From NCBI GenBank assembly GCA_904063045.1, contig CAJFCJ010000028.1, positions 62,001-126,000 of the forward strand: 64,000 nt of DNA, written 5' to 3'. The position numbers and the translations under genes are program-made. The notes below the pieces were generated by a model that did not search any database, was not told the origin of the DNA, and was given only the letters and a program-made list of their open reading frames with translations. The stretch is from Dimorphilus gyrociliatus. Taxonomy: Eukaryota; Annelida; Polychaeta; Dinophilidae. Numbering within the stretch: the stretch's first letter is position 1; every line of letters starts with the position of its first letter. Of the stretch, positions 1 to 12,665 are shown piece by piece.

Positions 1-1
1 T

Positions 2-247
2 ATGGCTTTAGAATTAATAAAAACTCACGTACTAGGTCTAAAACTGGAAAAACTTACTGGTTTCTTAGCAATGAGAGAGGATTTGAATAAGAGTGCTGCC
101 GAGGCAGTAAGTATAATTTTTATTCAACATGCGAAACAAATATCATTGTTTTACTTTTTGCAGAAAATAAAGGAAATTATAGAGGATAGCGCCGGAAAAA
201 CTGATGACAAATATCTGAACACAGATAATTTCTTCTCCAAAATCTAA
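2..247 (+). CDS. 3' end of an unrecognised protein-coding gene (partial)
   Basis: Only the C-terminus is in the window and I do not recognise the family. The frame is open from position 2. A GT-AG intron (107-163, 57 bp) lies inside it; because 57 is a multiple of three, the frame stays open whether or not it is removed. The donor gtaagt and the T-rich stretch before cag make splicing likely. The spliced tail is about 62 residues, helical and charged, ending in FFSKI and then a stop at 245-247. Residues encoded by 107-163 are therefore probably not in the protein. The gene is convergent with CIAO1. Confidence 0.5.
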   Translation: MALELIKTHVLGLKLEKLTGFLAMREDLNKSAAEAVSIIFIQHAKQISLFYFLQKIKEIIEDSAGKTDDKYLNTDNFFSKI

Positions 248-558
248 ATTTTCCAAACTGTTATCACTCTTTATATTTTTGAAAGGCCATCTATTTATTC
301 TCATTAAATGTTTTAAATTTTATATTTGTAATCATGAATGAGCAAATCTTTAGTTGCTTCGCTTTTTCAATATTAAATTATTGTTAACTTTCAATTAAAA
401 TGAATAACGAATGTACAATTAGAACTTTTATTTGTTCAAAAATAAATTTCAATAAAGAATTCTACAAATATAAAAATATAAGAGAATACTGAATAAATCT
501 ATTATTTAAAATCAATCGAGTAATATTTAGAAATCATTAGCAATTAGGGGAGAATTTA
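248..558. other. Convergent 3' UTR region
   Basis: AT-rich stretch between the stop of the partial gene and the stop of the minus-strand CIAO1. AATAAA-like signals occur around 440-460. No ORF or RNA gene seen. Confidence 0.5.
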
Positions 559-1698
559 TTAGCTAATTTTCCATAATTTTATAGATCCATCATCACTACA
601 ACTCGCTAACAAGTCTTCATTTGGATGCCATGCAACACAATTGACATCTTCGTCATGTGCCCGAATTTGATTGCTTTGCAAATTTAAAACTAATTCGGCG
701 TTTTCATTAGAAAATTCCTGAACTTTGAAAACTTTTACAGAATCGTCTCCGCAAGCAGTTGATATTAGTTGCGATTTATGTTTCCTGATGGGTTAAAACT
801 TGATATTATGACAAAAAAGAAAGAAAATCTGATACAAACCAATCAACACAATAAATTGGTCGACTATGACTTTGAGGTAAGTTGGAAATACATGTCCAGA
901 TATCAGGTTCTACTTCTTTCCAAATTTTCAAGCTTCTGTCGTCACTACAGGACACCAAATATTTACCATCGCCTGACCAGGATATGGACCATACAGTTGA
1001 AGTGTGTCCTTCCAAAGTACAAAATGGTAGCCAATCATCGGCTCCTTTTCGATAAAGCTTTATACTATTGTCATAGCTGCTAGAGGCAAATATCTCAAAC
1101 TTTGGATTCCATTTTATACATTTTACATCTTGTGAATGAGAATTCATCACAGAAGCACATTCAAAGTTTTCCTCATCATCAACTGAGAAATAAAGAAATA
1201 TGTATAAGCTTTTCGAAGAAATGAAGTTTCTTACATTCCCACACCCATACGCTTTTGTCTCTGCTGCATGTTGCAAGGTATTTCCCAGTGGCGGCCCAAG
1301 AAACACTTTTAACTTCATTTTCATGTCCTTCTAAGGTACCTATACAATCCCAATCTTTGGCTTCACTCCAAATACAAGTTGTTGCATCAAAACTTGCTGA
1401 CGCTAAATATTTACCACATGGAGACCAAGCAAGACTTCTAATCGTCCTTATGTGTCCATTTTCTAAAGTTTGTATGCACCGAAATTCATTTTGAGAATCT
1501 GAAGGAGAAACTATATTATCGCTCAGCATCTTCATCAATCTTCTTTCAATTAAAATAAAATATAATACTTTTTTCCCATAATCGTATTTTCTTATCAGAA
1601 CCACAGGAAGCTAATATCGTCCCAGAAGGATTCCAACAGACAAACCAAACTTTAGAATTACAGTTTTCAAATTCTCGAATGCAACTTAATTGAAGCAT
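559..1698 (-). CDS. CIAO1: CIAO1, WD40 protein of cytosolic Fe-S assembly
   Basis: CIAO1 is the WD40 propeller of the cytosolic iron-sulfur targeting complex (with MMS19 and CIAO2B), which delivers clusters to cytosolic and nuclear proteins. Four exons, joined in phase: 1569-1698, 1235-1498, 840-1182, 559-784; introns are 52-70 bp. The start is ATG at 1698, giving [10 protein letters not shown] and then a first blade ending in IRLW. Highly conserved blocks match the family: [72 protein letters not shown], and the last blade [15 protein letters not shown]. Length is about 320 residues, close to human CIAO1 (339). The family call is very secure. Antisense ORFs over the gene are shadows. Confidence 0.95.
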
Positions 1699-2169
1699 AT
1701 TTCTTCACAAGGCAAAAAAATCATGCAGTTAACACTACTCAACAAACGGTATTACTAAATCGTATGTGGCGGTTACTTCAAAATCTTCAACCATACTTTT
1801 TATGCATTTTACCACCAAAATTCACACTAAACTTATAAATTTTTTTCGTAAGTATTTCTAAATTAAGTTTGGAAAAATTTTATCCAAAAAAATTTCATAT
1901 AAATTAGTTTGAAAAAAATTATTGTTGCATTGGTCAAAGAACCACACTTTTCACCATGCTCGTCACTTGGCGCACGGTTTTCACATAGCATTGTGTGAGC
2001 TCGACGCTTTCTTTTTTTTTTTAAGGTATAAAAAGTGTTCACCGCAAACTTCTATTAAAGCTCTTTGATATAAGAACATTAAAGGAAGTTGTTGAAGGTG
2101 CATTAATAAACTTAATATAGCTTTTAATTATGAACATGACGTTTTATAATAATGAAAACTGATTTCAGA
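1699..2169. promoter_or_regulatory. Divergent promoter region CIAO1 / Tudor gene
   Basis: A 471-bp head-to-head intergenic region. It probably holds both 5' UTRs and promoters. A TTTCAG acceptor-like site ends one base before the Tudor start codon (2170), so a 5' UTR intron or a trans-splice acceptor may lie here. A T-run followed by ggtataaaaagtg occurs near 2010-2037. No coding signal seen. Confidence 0.4.
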
Positions 2170-5100
2170 ATGACTGATTCGTTGAGACTGCAACAAAAGT
2201 TTCAAAAAGGACAGAAGCTGACAGGAATAGTTAGTCATGTTGATAGCTTATCTTCTTTCTACGTTCAGGTATATTATATTGTGAAAATATTGAAGTAGGT
2301 CAAACTTAATTTGCCCACCGTAGAATGTTCTGAGAAGTGTCAGATGGAACATTCAGTATAGACTGTCTGTTCCATTGACGGTAAAAAACGATTTTAAGTA
2401 CAATAATGATAATGAGTTCTTAGACATTCTTTAATTAAAATATCTATTGTATAAGAATGAATAAAAATGCACAATTTGAGACCACGAGACATTTTCTCGT
2501 CCATTCATTTTAATGGTTTTTGTTTTCCTTTTTCTAGAGCATTTATGTATAATGCTCTGCCAGACAGACTAACTAATGATAAACAATTTTGTAATAGGTC
2601 AGCCCCTACAACGAGTTTGAAGATCTTCAACAGAAAATTCAAGCCTACTGTGAAGGCATAACCAGTAGATGTTTTCTAGCGCCAAAAAAGGGCTCTATAG
2701 CTCTGGGGCAGTATGAAGGAAGTTGGTATAGAGCGAAGATTCTAGGTATGTACTATCAAATTTTATTTAATATTTCACTTTTAATTTTTCTTTTTTTTAC
2801 TTTTAGATGCTTGCTCGAACAAATCCGAAATACTCTTTGTTGACTTTGGTAATAAGAGCATAGTCTCTCAAGACCAGATGATAAGTCTACCACCACAATA
2901 TAAGGAACTTCCTTTTCAAGCTATTCATTGTAACTTGAATCTATCTCGTGGCTTTGACAAACAGGACGCAAAAGCGATCGATAAACTTGTACATCTTACA
3001 GAAAATGACGAAATAACTCTAGAAGTCAGAGAGGTTGGCTCGAAGTCCTCGTTACATCTGATAGATATGTACTTGAAAGGAGAACCAGTGGCTAACCAGC
3101 TATTTGAGGGTCTGTGTAATGGAAAACCACCCTGTACTCTAACGTGTGAGGATGAGATCACAGATAGCTCCAAACCAACAAAAGAATCCTTAGAAGTTGT
3201 TGATAACGATCAACCGGATAGGAAAATTTCAAAAGGCGAACAAGAAGATGCTGCAACAAGTAACAAATCAGATAAAACTACACATCCTGCATATGCGCTA
3301 TTGAAACTTCCTACTCCTTGGCTTAATGGACTAACCAAACGCGTTATTGTTACAGCCTATGAAAACCACTTTTTATGGTGTATAGATGAAGGAGATGCTG
3401 AAGCTGTTAATAAGCTATCGCAAAATATAAACAAGTACTATAAAGAATCACAGGAGCTACAGAGTCTTTCAGCAAAAATTAAGGTTGGAGATGTATTTTG
3501 CGCTAACGATGGCGATAACTGGCTGAGAGTGACAGTACTGGATGAACTACCAGGAGGAAATTATGAAGTACAAGATATAGATTTTGGCAAGCAGTTTATA
3601 TTAAAAAAAGACCGCTTATATATTTTGGAGGAAAATTTTGTTTGGCAACCTCGGTGCTGTAGAAAAATGATGTTATTCAATCGAGGGCTTGTTCTGAATG
3701 AAGATATTGTTCAAAACATAATGAGAAAACTGATTTGTTCCAGAAGCAGGGTTCAAATTAAAATTGAAAAAACAGAGGAAGATATTCACTTTGTGAGCGT
3801 AACTATCAAAAGCTTGGACTTACTTAATGACATCTTGGCTTTACCCAAGGCAGTTTGCACTCTGAAAGAGTTGATGGAAAAATTTAAAGATTTTGCCATT
3901 GACTGTACACTACCAACCAACCTACCAAGAAAATTAAACGCCTACGTGTCGCACGTTGAATCTATGACTGAGTTTTACATTCAACCGTCTACATGGGAAA
4001 AGAAATTGGAAGAAATAACTAACACTTTGAATATTATTTATACGAAACAAGGTCAATGTTTGCAACTGCTTAAAGCAGAAAAAGGGATGTTTTGCGTTGC
4101 TCGATATTCTGAAGACGACTGTTATTACAGAGCAAAAATTCTTAGCTGCGAAGAAACAAAAGCAATTGTACATTTTATCGACTTCGGCAACTATGATGAA
4201 GTTTCCATTTCACAGCTATTTGTCCTGGTTGATCAACTAACTTCACGCTCGCAATGCATAAAATGCAGCCTAAACAACGTAAAAGAGTCGGTACCAATGA
4301 ATACTATACTTGAAATGATGAACGAAAAATTATTAAAGTGTGAATATTATATTGGTTCGGATTGTTTTGTTGCCGATATGTGGGAAAATGAAAAGCACCT
4401 TAATCACATCTTTTCACCAGATTTAGCAACTGTGAATGAAATTCAAGCTAAAAAATCCTCGATTGACTTATATCCTGTCGAATATAGTCTAGATAGACAG
4501 AATGCTAAATTACTGCATGTTGACAACCCATCAATTTTCTTTGTGTCTCCGCCACCTGCAGAAAAGCAAAAAGCTGAAGTAAATAATCTTTTTGAAGATT
4601 GTAATATGACGAGAGCTCCTGTTCTAGACAATGCATCACCGGGCCAGATTTGTGCTATAAAAGTCGTTCATCCGGATCTTGAAGGCGTTTGGTTCCGAGG
4701 GAAAATTCTTGAAGTTAGAGGAAACAAATCTCGTGTTAGGCTGTTAGATGAAGGAAAGGCGTTTATATGTAATAATGATGAAATCAGAGTATTACCACCA
4801 TCGCTGTTGGTGAAACCAGCATGTGCAGTTGAATGTCATTTAATTGGTTTGCAAGTACCCGAAAACGGTTGGACCAAAACTGAAAAGAAATCTTTGATAT
4901 CTGCTTATCCTCCTGTTCATAGCCAAGTTTTTGTGGTCTTCAAAAATAAAGCAGGCGGCCTGTTGCGAACCGATTTATATTCGTCAGATGGTAAAAATAC
5001 TGCTAGAGTTCTTGAAGAAATTCGCTTAAGTTTGTCTGAGAATAAAAGAGAGAAAATACAAGCAGAATCTACAGGTTCACATAAGAGTTCAAAGTCGGGC

Positions 5101-7995
5101 CAGAATGGGTTGTCCCAGTCTTTAGTTTCCCAACCACTTAAAAAATTGATGCTTAATGTAAAGTATGAAGCGTTTGTTAGTCACTATGAAAATCCAGCAA
5201 ACATTTGGATTCATTTGCAAGAAGACGAAGAAAGTATTGCGAGTTTAAATGCAAAGCTTCACACTGCTTGTAGCAAAATTGATTCAAATCAACAATTTAA
5301 GGAAGGGGAGCTTTGCTGTGCGTTCTCTGTCGAATTTTCCGCTTGGTACAGATGTGTAATAATACGATTGGAAGACCAAGAGGCTGATGTTAGATATATA
5401 GATTTCGGTAACAGAGAAAAGGTGAGCAGTAAACAGCTAGCTCCAATAGATAAATCGTTTCTGGCTATACCCCCGTATGCCACAAAAATTTGCATCGTAA
5501 ATGAATATACTGAAGATGAATCGAACAAATTGAATGAAACATTGGGTGAAGAATGTTTAATTGTGAAAATTTTAACAACTGACGAGCCTTACAATGTTGA
5601 AATAAGCACTGAGAATATATCAAATATTAGAGAAGCTGTGTTTGGTTCTCCAGCCAAATTGGGCCAGGAGAGTTCAGCAGTTACCCAAGAGATATATCCT
5701 GAGGAAGAAAACAAAGCAAAAATGGATGACTTGGTAGTTCAAGATCATAAACCATTGTCTTGTGATGTCCAAGTCTACGTTAGTTATGTTGAATCTCCAA
5801 CAAAGTTTTGGATACAATTAGTTTCAGAAACTGATGAAATAGAAAATATTCTAATTTCTTTGCGTGATGCTGATTCAATGGAGAATCTGAAGGATATTGA
5901 AGTTGGAATGTATTGTATAGCAAAATCTAACGCTGACGGCACTTGGTATAGAGCACAAGTTATTAAATTTGAAACATCCGCTTATGAGGTTATTTATATT
6001 GATTATGGCAATACGGAAATAGTACAACTTGAAAATTTAAGAGTAATTAATAGTTCTCTGACAGAGACATATAAACTGGCAATATCTGCATCATTATTGT
6101 CAGTAGTCGAACCTACAGGAGGTTGGAAACCAGAGAAAATAGCCTTGTTTGAAGAAAAAGTACTAGGTAAAGAGCTGACTTGTAGAGTGTGCAGCACCTC
6201 CTCTCCCATTGAAGTAATTCTTGCTGATGGAGATGATTGTCTAAATGCATTGTATTTAAGCTCTTCTGATAGTGAAGAGACTCTTTCAACATATCCCTGT
6301 CAAATCATACCATCAACAGAGGAGAAAGGCCGAATTGTTCATGTAAATAAGAAAGGAGATATATTCTTCCAACTGTATAAAGATGATGATGACCTGAATT
6401 TGATTTTTGGTTTACTCGAAGATATAACGAAATATCCTGTTGTTGAAACAGTCGTTAATAATAGTCCTGTTCTGGCGCTATTTGAAGGAGAATGGTTTCG
6501 CGCTCTAATAACTAGAAGTGAACCAGTCATTGATGTCTTTTTCGTTGATTATGGCAACTCGTCTTCTGTAGAACCAAGAGATCTGCGGATGGTTAATAAT
6601 GAAATTTTAAGCTATCCTCCTTTAGCTTATTGCTTTAAAGATTATGCATCGGCGCAAGTAACTGATCAAACAATAGAAAATTTATTAGAAATAGAAGATA
6701 TAGATGTATCGTTTTCGGAGAAACCAAGGATTCGTCTGGATGACATGGAACTTATGGAGGCGATGTGGTTAAAGGACAAAAATATATGTTTGTAACGTTA
6801 TTATTTTCTTTAATAAATTGTCGTGATAATAGTAATAAAATTGTTTAATAGGTACACTAAGAAACAGCTTAGAACGAGAAAACAGCTTAAGTGGCAGTAA
6901 AGGTATTATTTCAATACTGAAATCGCATGTTAGTTATCAATCAAAAATTCCCCCTAACTAGTAGAAGAGAGCGAAGTGAATGAATCTGAGCTAGAGGAAA
7001 AGATAAGGATTTTCGAGAATACTTACGAAGGTAATTAATGAAACAATATGGATAGTTACCTATTTATGTCTGTTTTAGATATAAGTGAGACGAGCATCTC
7101 ACAAAATGCTGTTGTGAATAAAGGACCTGTGTTTTTAAACGAAATTGATCAATATCGACAAGCTAGTGCCATTCCAAATTCACCAAATTATGAAGCTTTC
7201 AAAGGTTTAAAACTTGAAGGGAAATAATTCTCATCAATATATTTAATTCTATTCGACTTAGATATGTCATGCATGGAGAGTACCCGGGTTGATGAAGTAA
7301 ACTCTACTAAGGAAGAATCGTGTGTTACCAATGAAACAGGGAAAACTCTAGACATTTCTGAAAATACCGAATTTGACGTAACAGAAGAATATCTTGTGAA
7401 AGAGCTGGTTTCGGAAGCATTAATTAATGTATATAATTGCTTAACTCTTTTCAACGCAGCTCATACATTATCAACCTACAAAAACTTTCCGTTGTCTGTT
7501 GGACAGCAATTTGCTGTGGAAGTTATATCCTTACCAGGCGATAATATTCTGATTTTGAAAAGTCTTCAAATTCCTTCACAATTGTTAAATATAGATGGTG
7601 AGAATATGGTTAATGTAACGTTTGAAATGTCCATACCAGCCCTAGCACTAACTAAAGATAACAATTGGGTAAGAGTTACAATTCTACAAGCTAAGAACGG
7701 TATTTGTCAAGTATGCTCGGTCGACCATGGATATATATTTGAAACTGAAACTAAGGCCTTAAAGGTTATTGAGGACAAAGAAATCTTATCGATTCCAGTT
7801 CAAGTATTTGTCTGCAAAACGGACGTAAAAAGTAAAAAATTTCAAGAAGTCATTTGTGCTTTGAATGAAAGAAAGAAATGCTTAATTGATATCAAGGTAG
7901 AAGCTGTTGATAACATAGCTACAGTCTCAATCGCATCAGTTGTAGTCAAAGACGAAGTGCAACAATTAAACAACACAATCAAGATCGAATTTTAG
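2170..7995 (+). CDS. Multi-Tudor domain protein (TDRD/Tudor family)
   Basis: Predicted 1735-residue protein made almost wholly of Tudor domains, as in Drosophila Tudor and vertebrate TDRD6/TDRD15. Such proteins bind dimethyl-arginine tails of Piwi proteins and scaffold germ granules. Exons: 2170-2268, 2598-2745, 2807-6787 (one 4-kb exon), 6852-6902, 6962-7030, 7079-7204, 7262-7995, all phase-consistent. Each Tudor unit shows an aromatic FxxQ-type strand, then W/YYRAxI/V, then a core such as VDFGN, DIDFG, IDFGN, LLDEG, IDFGN, IDYGN or VDYGN. I count seven clear units (ending near residues 97, 345, 545, 735, 950, 1150 and 1330) and a degenerate eighth near 1580-1660 (NNWVRVTIL...SVDHG). No MYND, RRM, KH or helicase domain is visible. 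The second intron-rich part (6788-7261) encodes an acidic linker. Exact orthology within the family is not decided. Confidence 0.88.
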
Positions 7996-8292
7996 AGATT
8001 TTCTTTTAATTCTTGTGTACGGGTTTTTCATCTTACTTCAACTCTTCATTTGAAAATTGTGTAAAATTTTATTTCTTAAAGTAGTCATTATAAACTTTTC
8101 ATTAACCACTTTCTGAAAGAATATATGTACGGAAATTTTATATAGTTATATTCTCTGAATCGCATTCTTTTAACTCAAATTATAAAAACTGAACTTGTGT
8201 AATTCAATGTAAGAAAATAAATCATTAGGAATCAATTCAATAACTATAGATTTTATAAAAAATCTACACTGCGAAGCAATGAGAGAATAATG

Positions 8293-10368
8293 CTAAAACT
8301 TGGTTGTTTCCCCATCATGTGGATTTATATGAAGCATTGTTCCTTCAGTCCCTCTAACTTCACTTATTTTATCTATTTCTTCAGAACTTTCATCCAACTT
8401 CTCGAATTCTTTTTCTGACAACTTTGCCACTATTCCGGCTCCAACAGAGTCTCCCCAAACGTTTATCATAGTCCGGAAACGATCCCTATGTTTTTTTATA
8501 AATCATTCATTATATGCTATTTTTTAGTAAGTTAATGAACCTACAGCATCCAGTCAACAACAATTATTTTTGCAACATCATCAGATGGTAAACCGAGAGC
8601 TGTCAGAACAATAACCATAGTTACAATGCCAGCTTGGGGTACTGCTGCAGCTCCTATTGAGGCTGCTGTTGCCGTTATACTTGCAGCTACTATTTTACCG
8701 GCACTGAGAGATATTCCTGTTGGTTAGACAGAATTTGTATTTATGAATTCATATTGAAATAAAGCGATTTACCTCTCAGTTGGGCAATGAAGAGAGCAGC
8801 AACAGCTTCGTAAAGTGCTGTTCCATCCATATTTATTGTTGCTCCTACTGGAAGTACGAATCGGGTTATTTTTCGGCTTACTCCAAGTTTATCTTCCAAA
8901 CACTTATAAGTCACCGGCAAAGTAGCAGAACTGCTAGAGGTTCCAAGAGCAGTTGCTAATGCTTGAGCCACACCGGCCATGTATAAATAAGGATTCTTTC
9001 GTACGAATAGGTAATAAATAAGAGGTAGAACAATAAAACCGTGAACTCCTAAGCCAGTTAAAACGGTTGCTATGTATAAACCAAGAGCCTTTAATTCTTC
9101 AACAGGATCTTTCATTTTTATGATTTCAGCAGCAACTAGGAACATAACACCAATAGGTGAGTACCATATAATTAATGTAACAATTTTCATGGAAGCTTCA
9201 GCAAGACATTCCATTAATTTCCTTATAGGTTCACCTTCGTCACCCATGATGCTGACCACCACACCAATTGCAATTGAAAATACTACTAGACCCAAAGCAT
9301 TTAACCCATTTTCTTTGCGAACTTCGAACGTATACTTAATCTCTGGTGGTGAGATAGTTGTGTTTAAATCTGGCGCTAAGGTTGTTAAATTACTTTGAAC
9401 AGGTTCATGTTCAATAGGAATTTGTTTAGTTTTAGTTTGTTTGAAGCAGGCTTCGACAATATTGTCCGGGAACATATTCCTGAAATGTTTGAAATTTTGC
9501 CAAAATCATGAATTGAAAGGATTTTGTTTTTATCAATTTATTGGTACTTAAAGGAGTATTAACTACACATTTTCAAGCGTATAGGAATGTTTAAATCTAT
9601 GTGATAAATCCTAAATAAATTCGTCATTGAATAAATCTAAAAAAATTAAACATAAAAAAAAAGACCTGTTTATTTTACACGGTTTCCTCTTTTTGCAATT
9701 TAAATTTTTCTCTATTTAAATATAGGATTATAATTAATAGCGCTAACAAAAAAGAGGATAATTTACGTCCTATATAAAATTACATAATATACCTTAAAAG
9801 ATCGAGAAAAGAATCTGCAGTGTTGGCTGGTTCCGGTTTACTTCCTTCATTTACGGGACTAGCATCCTTACCAGGTTTTATAGCCAATACCAATCCGATA
9901 CCGATAACAACAGCAATAAATGTTGTTGCCATATAATATATAACCGCTCTACGACCAATTCTTCCACACGTTGCCGCATCGACACTGGAAACTCCCGCAA
10001 TTAAAGTTGAAACAATTAGGGGAACAATCATCATTTTGAGCATTCTCATTAGCAGTTCGCCTGGAAATCTTTAAAAATAAATATTAATATTTATGTTTTT
10101 TATGGGAAAACGAAATAAATTAGAGAAATTTTACAAATTAAATATTTTACCTAAAATACATTTGCTCCCGAGTGGTAAGTGGAGGATCTTTGCTCCGAAC
10201 TCCTGCTCCTATTCCTATACCAACAACTAAGCCACACAGAAGCAAAATTAACAGAAGGTTGTCTTTTAAAACTTGAGCAACTTTTTTAAGAATTGTTTTC
10301 TTCCTTGAGATAGGCTTTTCATTATTATTTGAAACTACAGCGATATTATTAAATCCGTTCTCCTCCAT
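8293..10368 (-). CDS. SLC1A: Excitatory amino-acid transporter, SLC1A family
   Basis: Sodium-coupled glutamate/aspartate transporter of the plasma membrane, 521 residues (family usually 500-575). Exons: 10151-10368, 9793-10068, 8773-9479, 8545-8716, 8293-8485; introns of 82, 313, 56 and 59 bp. The cytosolic N-terminus precedes TM1 ([16 protein letters not shown]). [20 protein letters not shown] is diagnostic. The large extracellular loop carries NxT glycosylation sites (NLTT, NTTI). The HP1 tip reads [11 protein letters not shown]7 has [15 protein letters not shown]2 has [21 protein letters not shown], and TM8 has [19 protein letters not shown] with the substrate-contacting Asp and Arg. All signature residues of EAATs rather than neutral ASCTs appear present. 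The C-tail ends in ETTKF, a possible PDZ ligand (T-x-F). Convergent with the Tudor gene. Confidence 0.95.
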
Positions 10369-10971
10369 TGTTACAGATCGATTGATAAATAGAATAGTTG
10401 ATAGGTTGATCGTTCAAAAAATATATATATATATATATATTTTTTTTTTTTTTGCGCATGTCCACGAATGGTCTATTTGCTTTGACCTACTAAAAGCTGT
10501 TTGAATTTCAATTTACAATTCCAAACAAACTATGCAACTATATTAGAATGACAATGGATAGAAATATCCTTAAGAAAATGAATTCATATTTTTTTAAGAT
10601 AGTAAACTTAAAACTTTAAATAAAAAACAGAAAATTGAAATAAAAATCATTTTTTTTTTTAAAAAAAATTAATAAAATTGAAAGTTTTGAAAAGGTTACA
10701 ATTAAAAAGGAAATGTTTGATATATTCTTGTTTTCTAGCAAGTAAATATTAAGGAGAAAAAGATCAATTATCAACTTTATTTGTTATGTCTACTGTGTAA
10801 TCGTAAAATTAAACTAGAAATTTGAATGCGTTCTTCTACAAATTTCATTTATAGGCTCAATATTCCAGTGGATAAAGTACTAAGCAAATGACCATGACAT
10901 CAATTTAGTTTTATTCCACAGTAGTATAAATTTTAAAAGTACAATTATAAAATATCGTTTTTTTTTCTTAT
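10369..10971. promoter_or_regulatory. Upstream region of SLC1A and 3' flank of the NUDT17-like gene
   Basis: About 600 bp of AT-rich DNA with a (TA)n/poly-T block at 10421-10454. It should hold the SLC1A promoter at its left end. No ORF seen. Confidence 0.35.
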
Positions 10972-12495
10972 CTATTTCGCAAAGCGATCTTTAAGAGGAG
11001 TTGATATATCTTTATACATAAAAGAGGTTGTTGGCGGTATGGTTGGTTTAGAATCACTATTACTTGAACCTATAACTCTTGTTTTCCATTCAAGCCATTT
11101 ATTTAACGCCAATAACGTCTCGTACGTGAAGGACTCAAATCCATCTTTATGACTTTTGCAATTTGCATTGTACTTGTTCATAAAAGAACAGTTTATTGTT
11201 TTTTCTTGAACCTTTCCATTATTTAACACGTAAAATCTACAAACAATAAAAGAAAAAGAATGAAAGAGGAAGAGTGAGAGAGAGCTCGAGAAAAAAAGCG
11301 ACAAGATATTTATATAAATATACAATAGAGAAAAAGATAGGAATAAATTATTAGTAAAAAACAAAACTACAAAGATAAGTTTAATTTACGTTACTTGAAG
11401 AATTTATTCAGGTCCTTCGATAAATTCATAACACCGGAAGTAAGATTAGGTAATTTATTTCTTACTAAAAGTGACTGAAAAAAATTTAAAGCAAAATTAT
11501 TAAAGATATTGAAGAATATTGTTGTAAAAATTTGTAACTTACAGCAACGAGCTCAACATTAACGAATGAAAATGCGTCGAAATAATCCAAATCAGGTTGA
11601 AAATTTAATGATAATTCTCTAATTTGTTGACAATCTTTTAACTTTAACCAAGTAAATACTATTGCATCGTGCCGTATTGGATAGCCTTCAGTAGAATTGA
11701 ATGGATATATCGATTCCCAAATATATAATAATGGTAAATTAACATCATGTAGAAGGTCTTTATTTAATTGGATACCGCAATTATACTTGAAATTTTTCAA
11801 AGCACATTCCCATACAGTTTCGTTTGCCTCTAGAGAATCTATATAGTATTTCAAGTGTTTACATTATTAAAAAGTTAACTTTGTCAACATTCAAGTATAC
11901 ATATAAATTTATATACAGTATATATATATATATATAAATTGAGCTTTAACTATGATCTAATAAACCTCCTGGTAAAGTCCATGTTAAAGGATAAATATAA
12001 TTTGCTAAACTTTTCCTTTGCAGTAAAATTTTATTCTCTGCAGTTTCCATTAACACATTTAATCTTACAGTAACATATTTTCTGTTGTGTATAGTCTTCG
12101 CATCAATGTGAGAATGATCCCAAGCGTTACATGGATAATTATGCTACGTATGATAATCGTACAAAAAATAGTTTATAGGCTTAGTAAAACTTTTTTTTTT
12201 GTCTTCTCACATGCAATTGAACTTTAGCTGCGTCGTAAAATCTATGTTTGCTCAGTACTAACTTATTACAAGTAATTTTTGCATAAATTTCCATTTCGCA
12301 GTGACCTTGTCTCTCTGTCCATCCGAGTTCGGCTAGTAAACACTATAATAGGTTTTTCTTTTAAATTATTCCCTTCTAAAGAGGGCAAATGAAAAATTAT
12401 TTGCTTTTATTGTTTACTTTTCCAAAAGTTGCTGGTATTTCTGGTGATTTCTTGTTCTTAACGATATAAACTTTAACTGTTCTACTATCCTCCAT
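10972..12495 (-). CDS. NUDT17-like: NUDT17-like protein with a degenerate Nudix box
   Basis: Predicted 342-residue protein, six exons: 12418-12495, 12211-12342, 11966-12143, 11543-11838, 11395-11474, 10972-11236. The family call rests on NUDT17-like blocks: LLQRKS then TWTLPG, LLYIWESIYPFNSTEGYPIRHD (compare the LWESAYP...LPKYHHI region of human NUDT17), and near the C-terminus a T-x7-KWLEW segment. Length is close to human NUDT17 (about 328). The Nudix box is spoiled: aligned without gaps to PGGHVEPDEELL...RELWEESGL, this protein has PGDSLEANETVW...KNFKYNCGI, so the RExxEE metal-binding glutamates are N, Y and N. It is therefore unlikely to hydrolyse nucleotides, unless alternative exons exist at the 11839-11965 intron. 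The gene is head-to-head with FNTA. Confidence 0.72.
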
Positions 12496-12665
12496 GCTAT
12501 ATTTTGAAATTTTAAACTTATAAAATGGCGACTACTCTTTGTCTTATAGAATTATTAGAAAAAGATGAATTTAGTTCGTATTTTGTATTCAAACTGTCCG
12601 TTGATTTCGTTTCTAACTATATAAGCTAGCGCCATCTATCGTTTATCATATTGTATTGAGGAGTC
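12496..12665. promoter_or_regulatory. 170-bp bidirectional promoter NUDT17-like / FNTA
   Basis: The two start codons (12495 on minus, 12666 on plus) are only 170 bp apart, so the genes must share a promoter. No obvious TATA box; other motifs were not assigned. Confidence 0.5.

Noticed and set aside
769-1494. Plus-strand ORFs over 769-1083 and 1255-1494
   Set aside because: They are the antisense of CIAO1 exons, with no splice structure or homology of their own.
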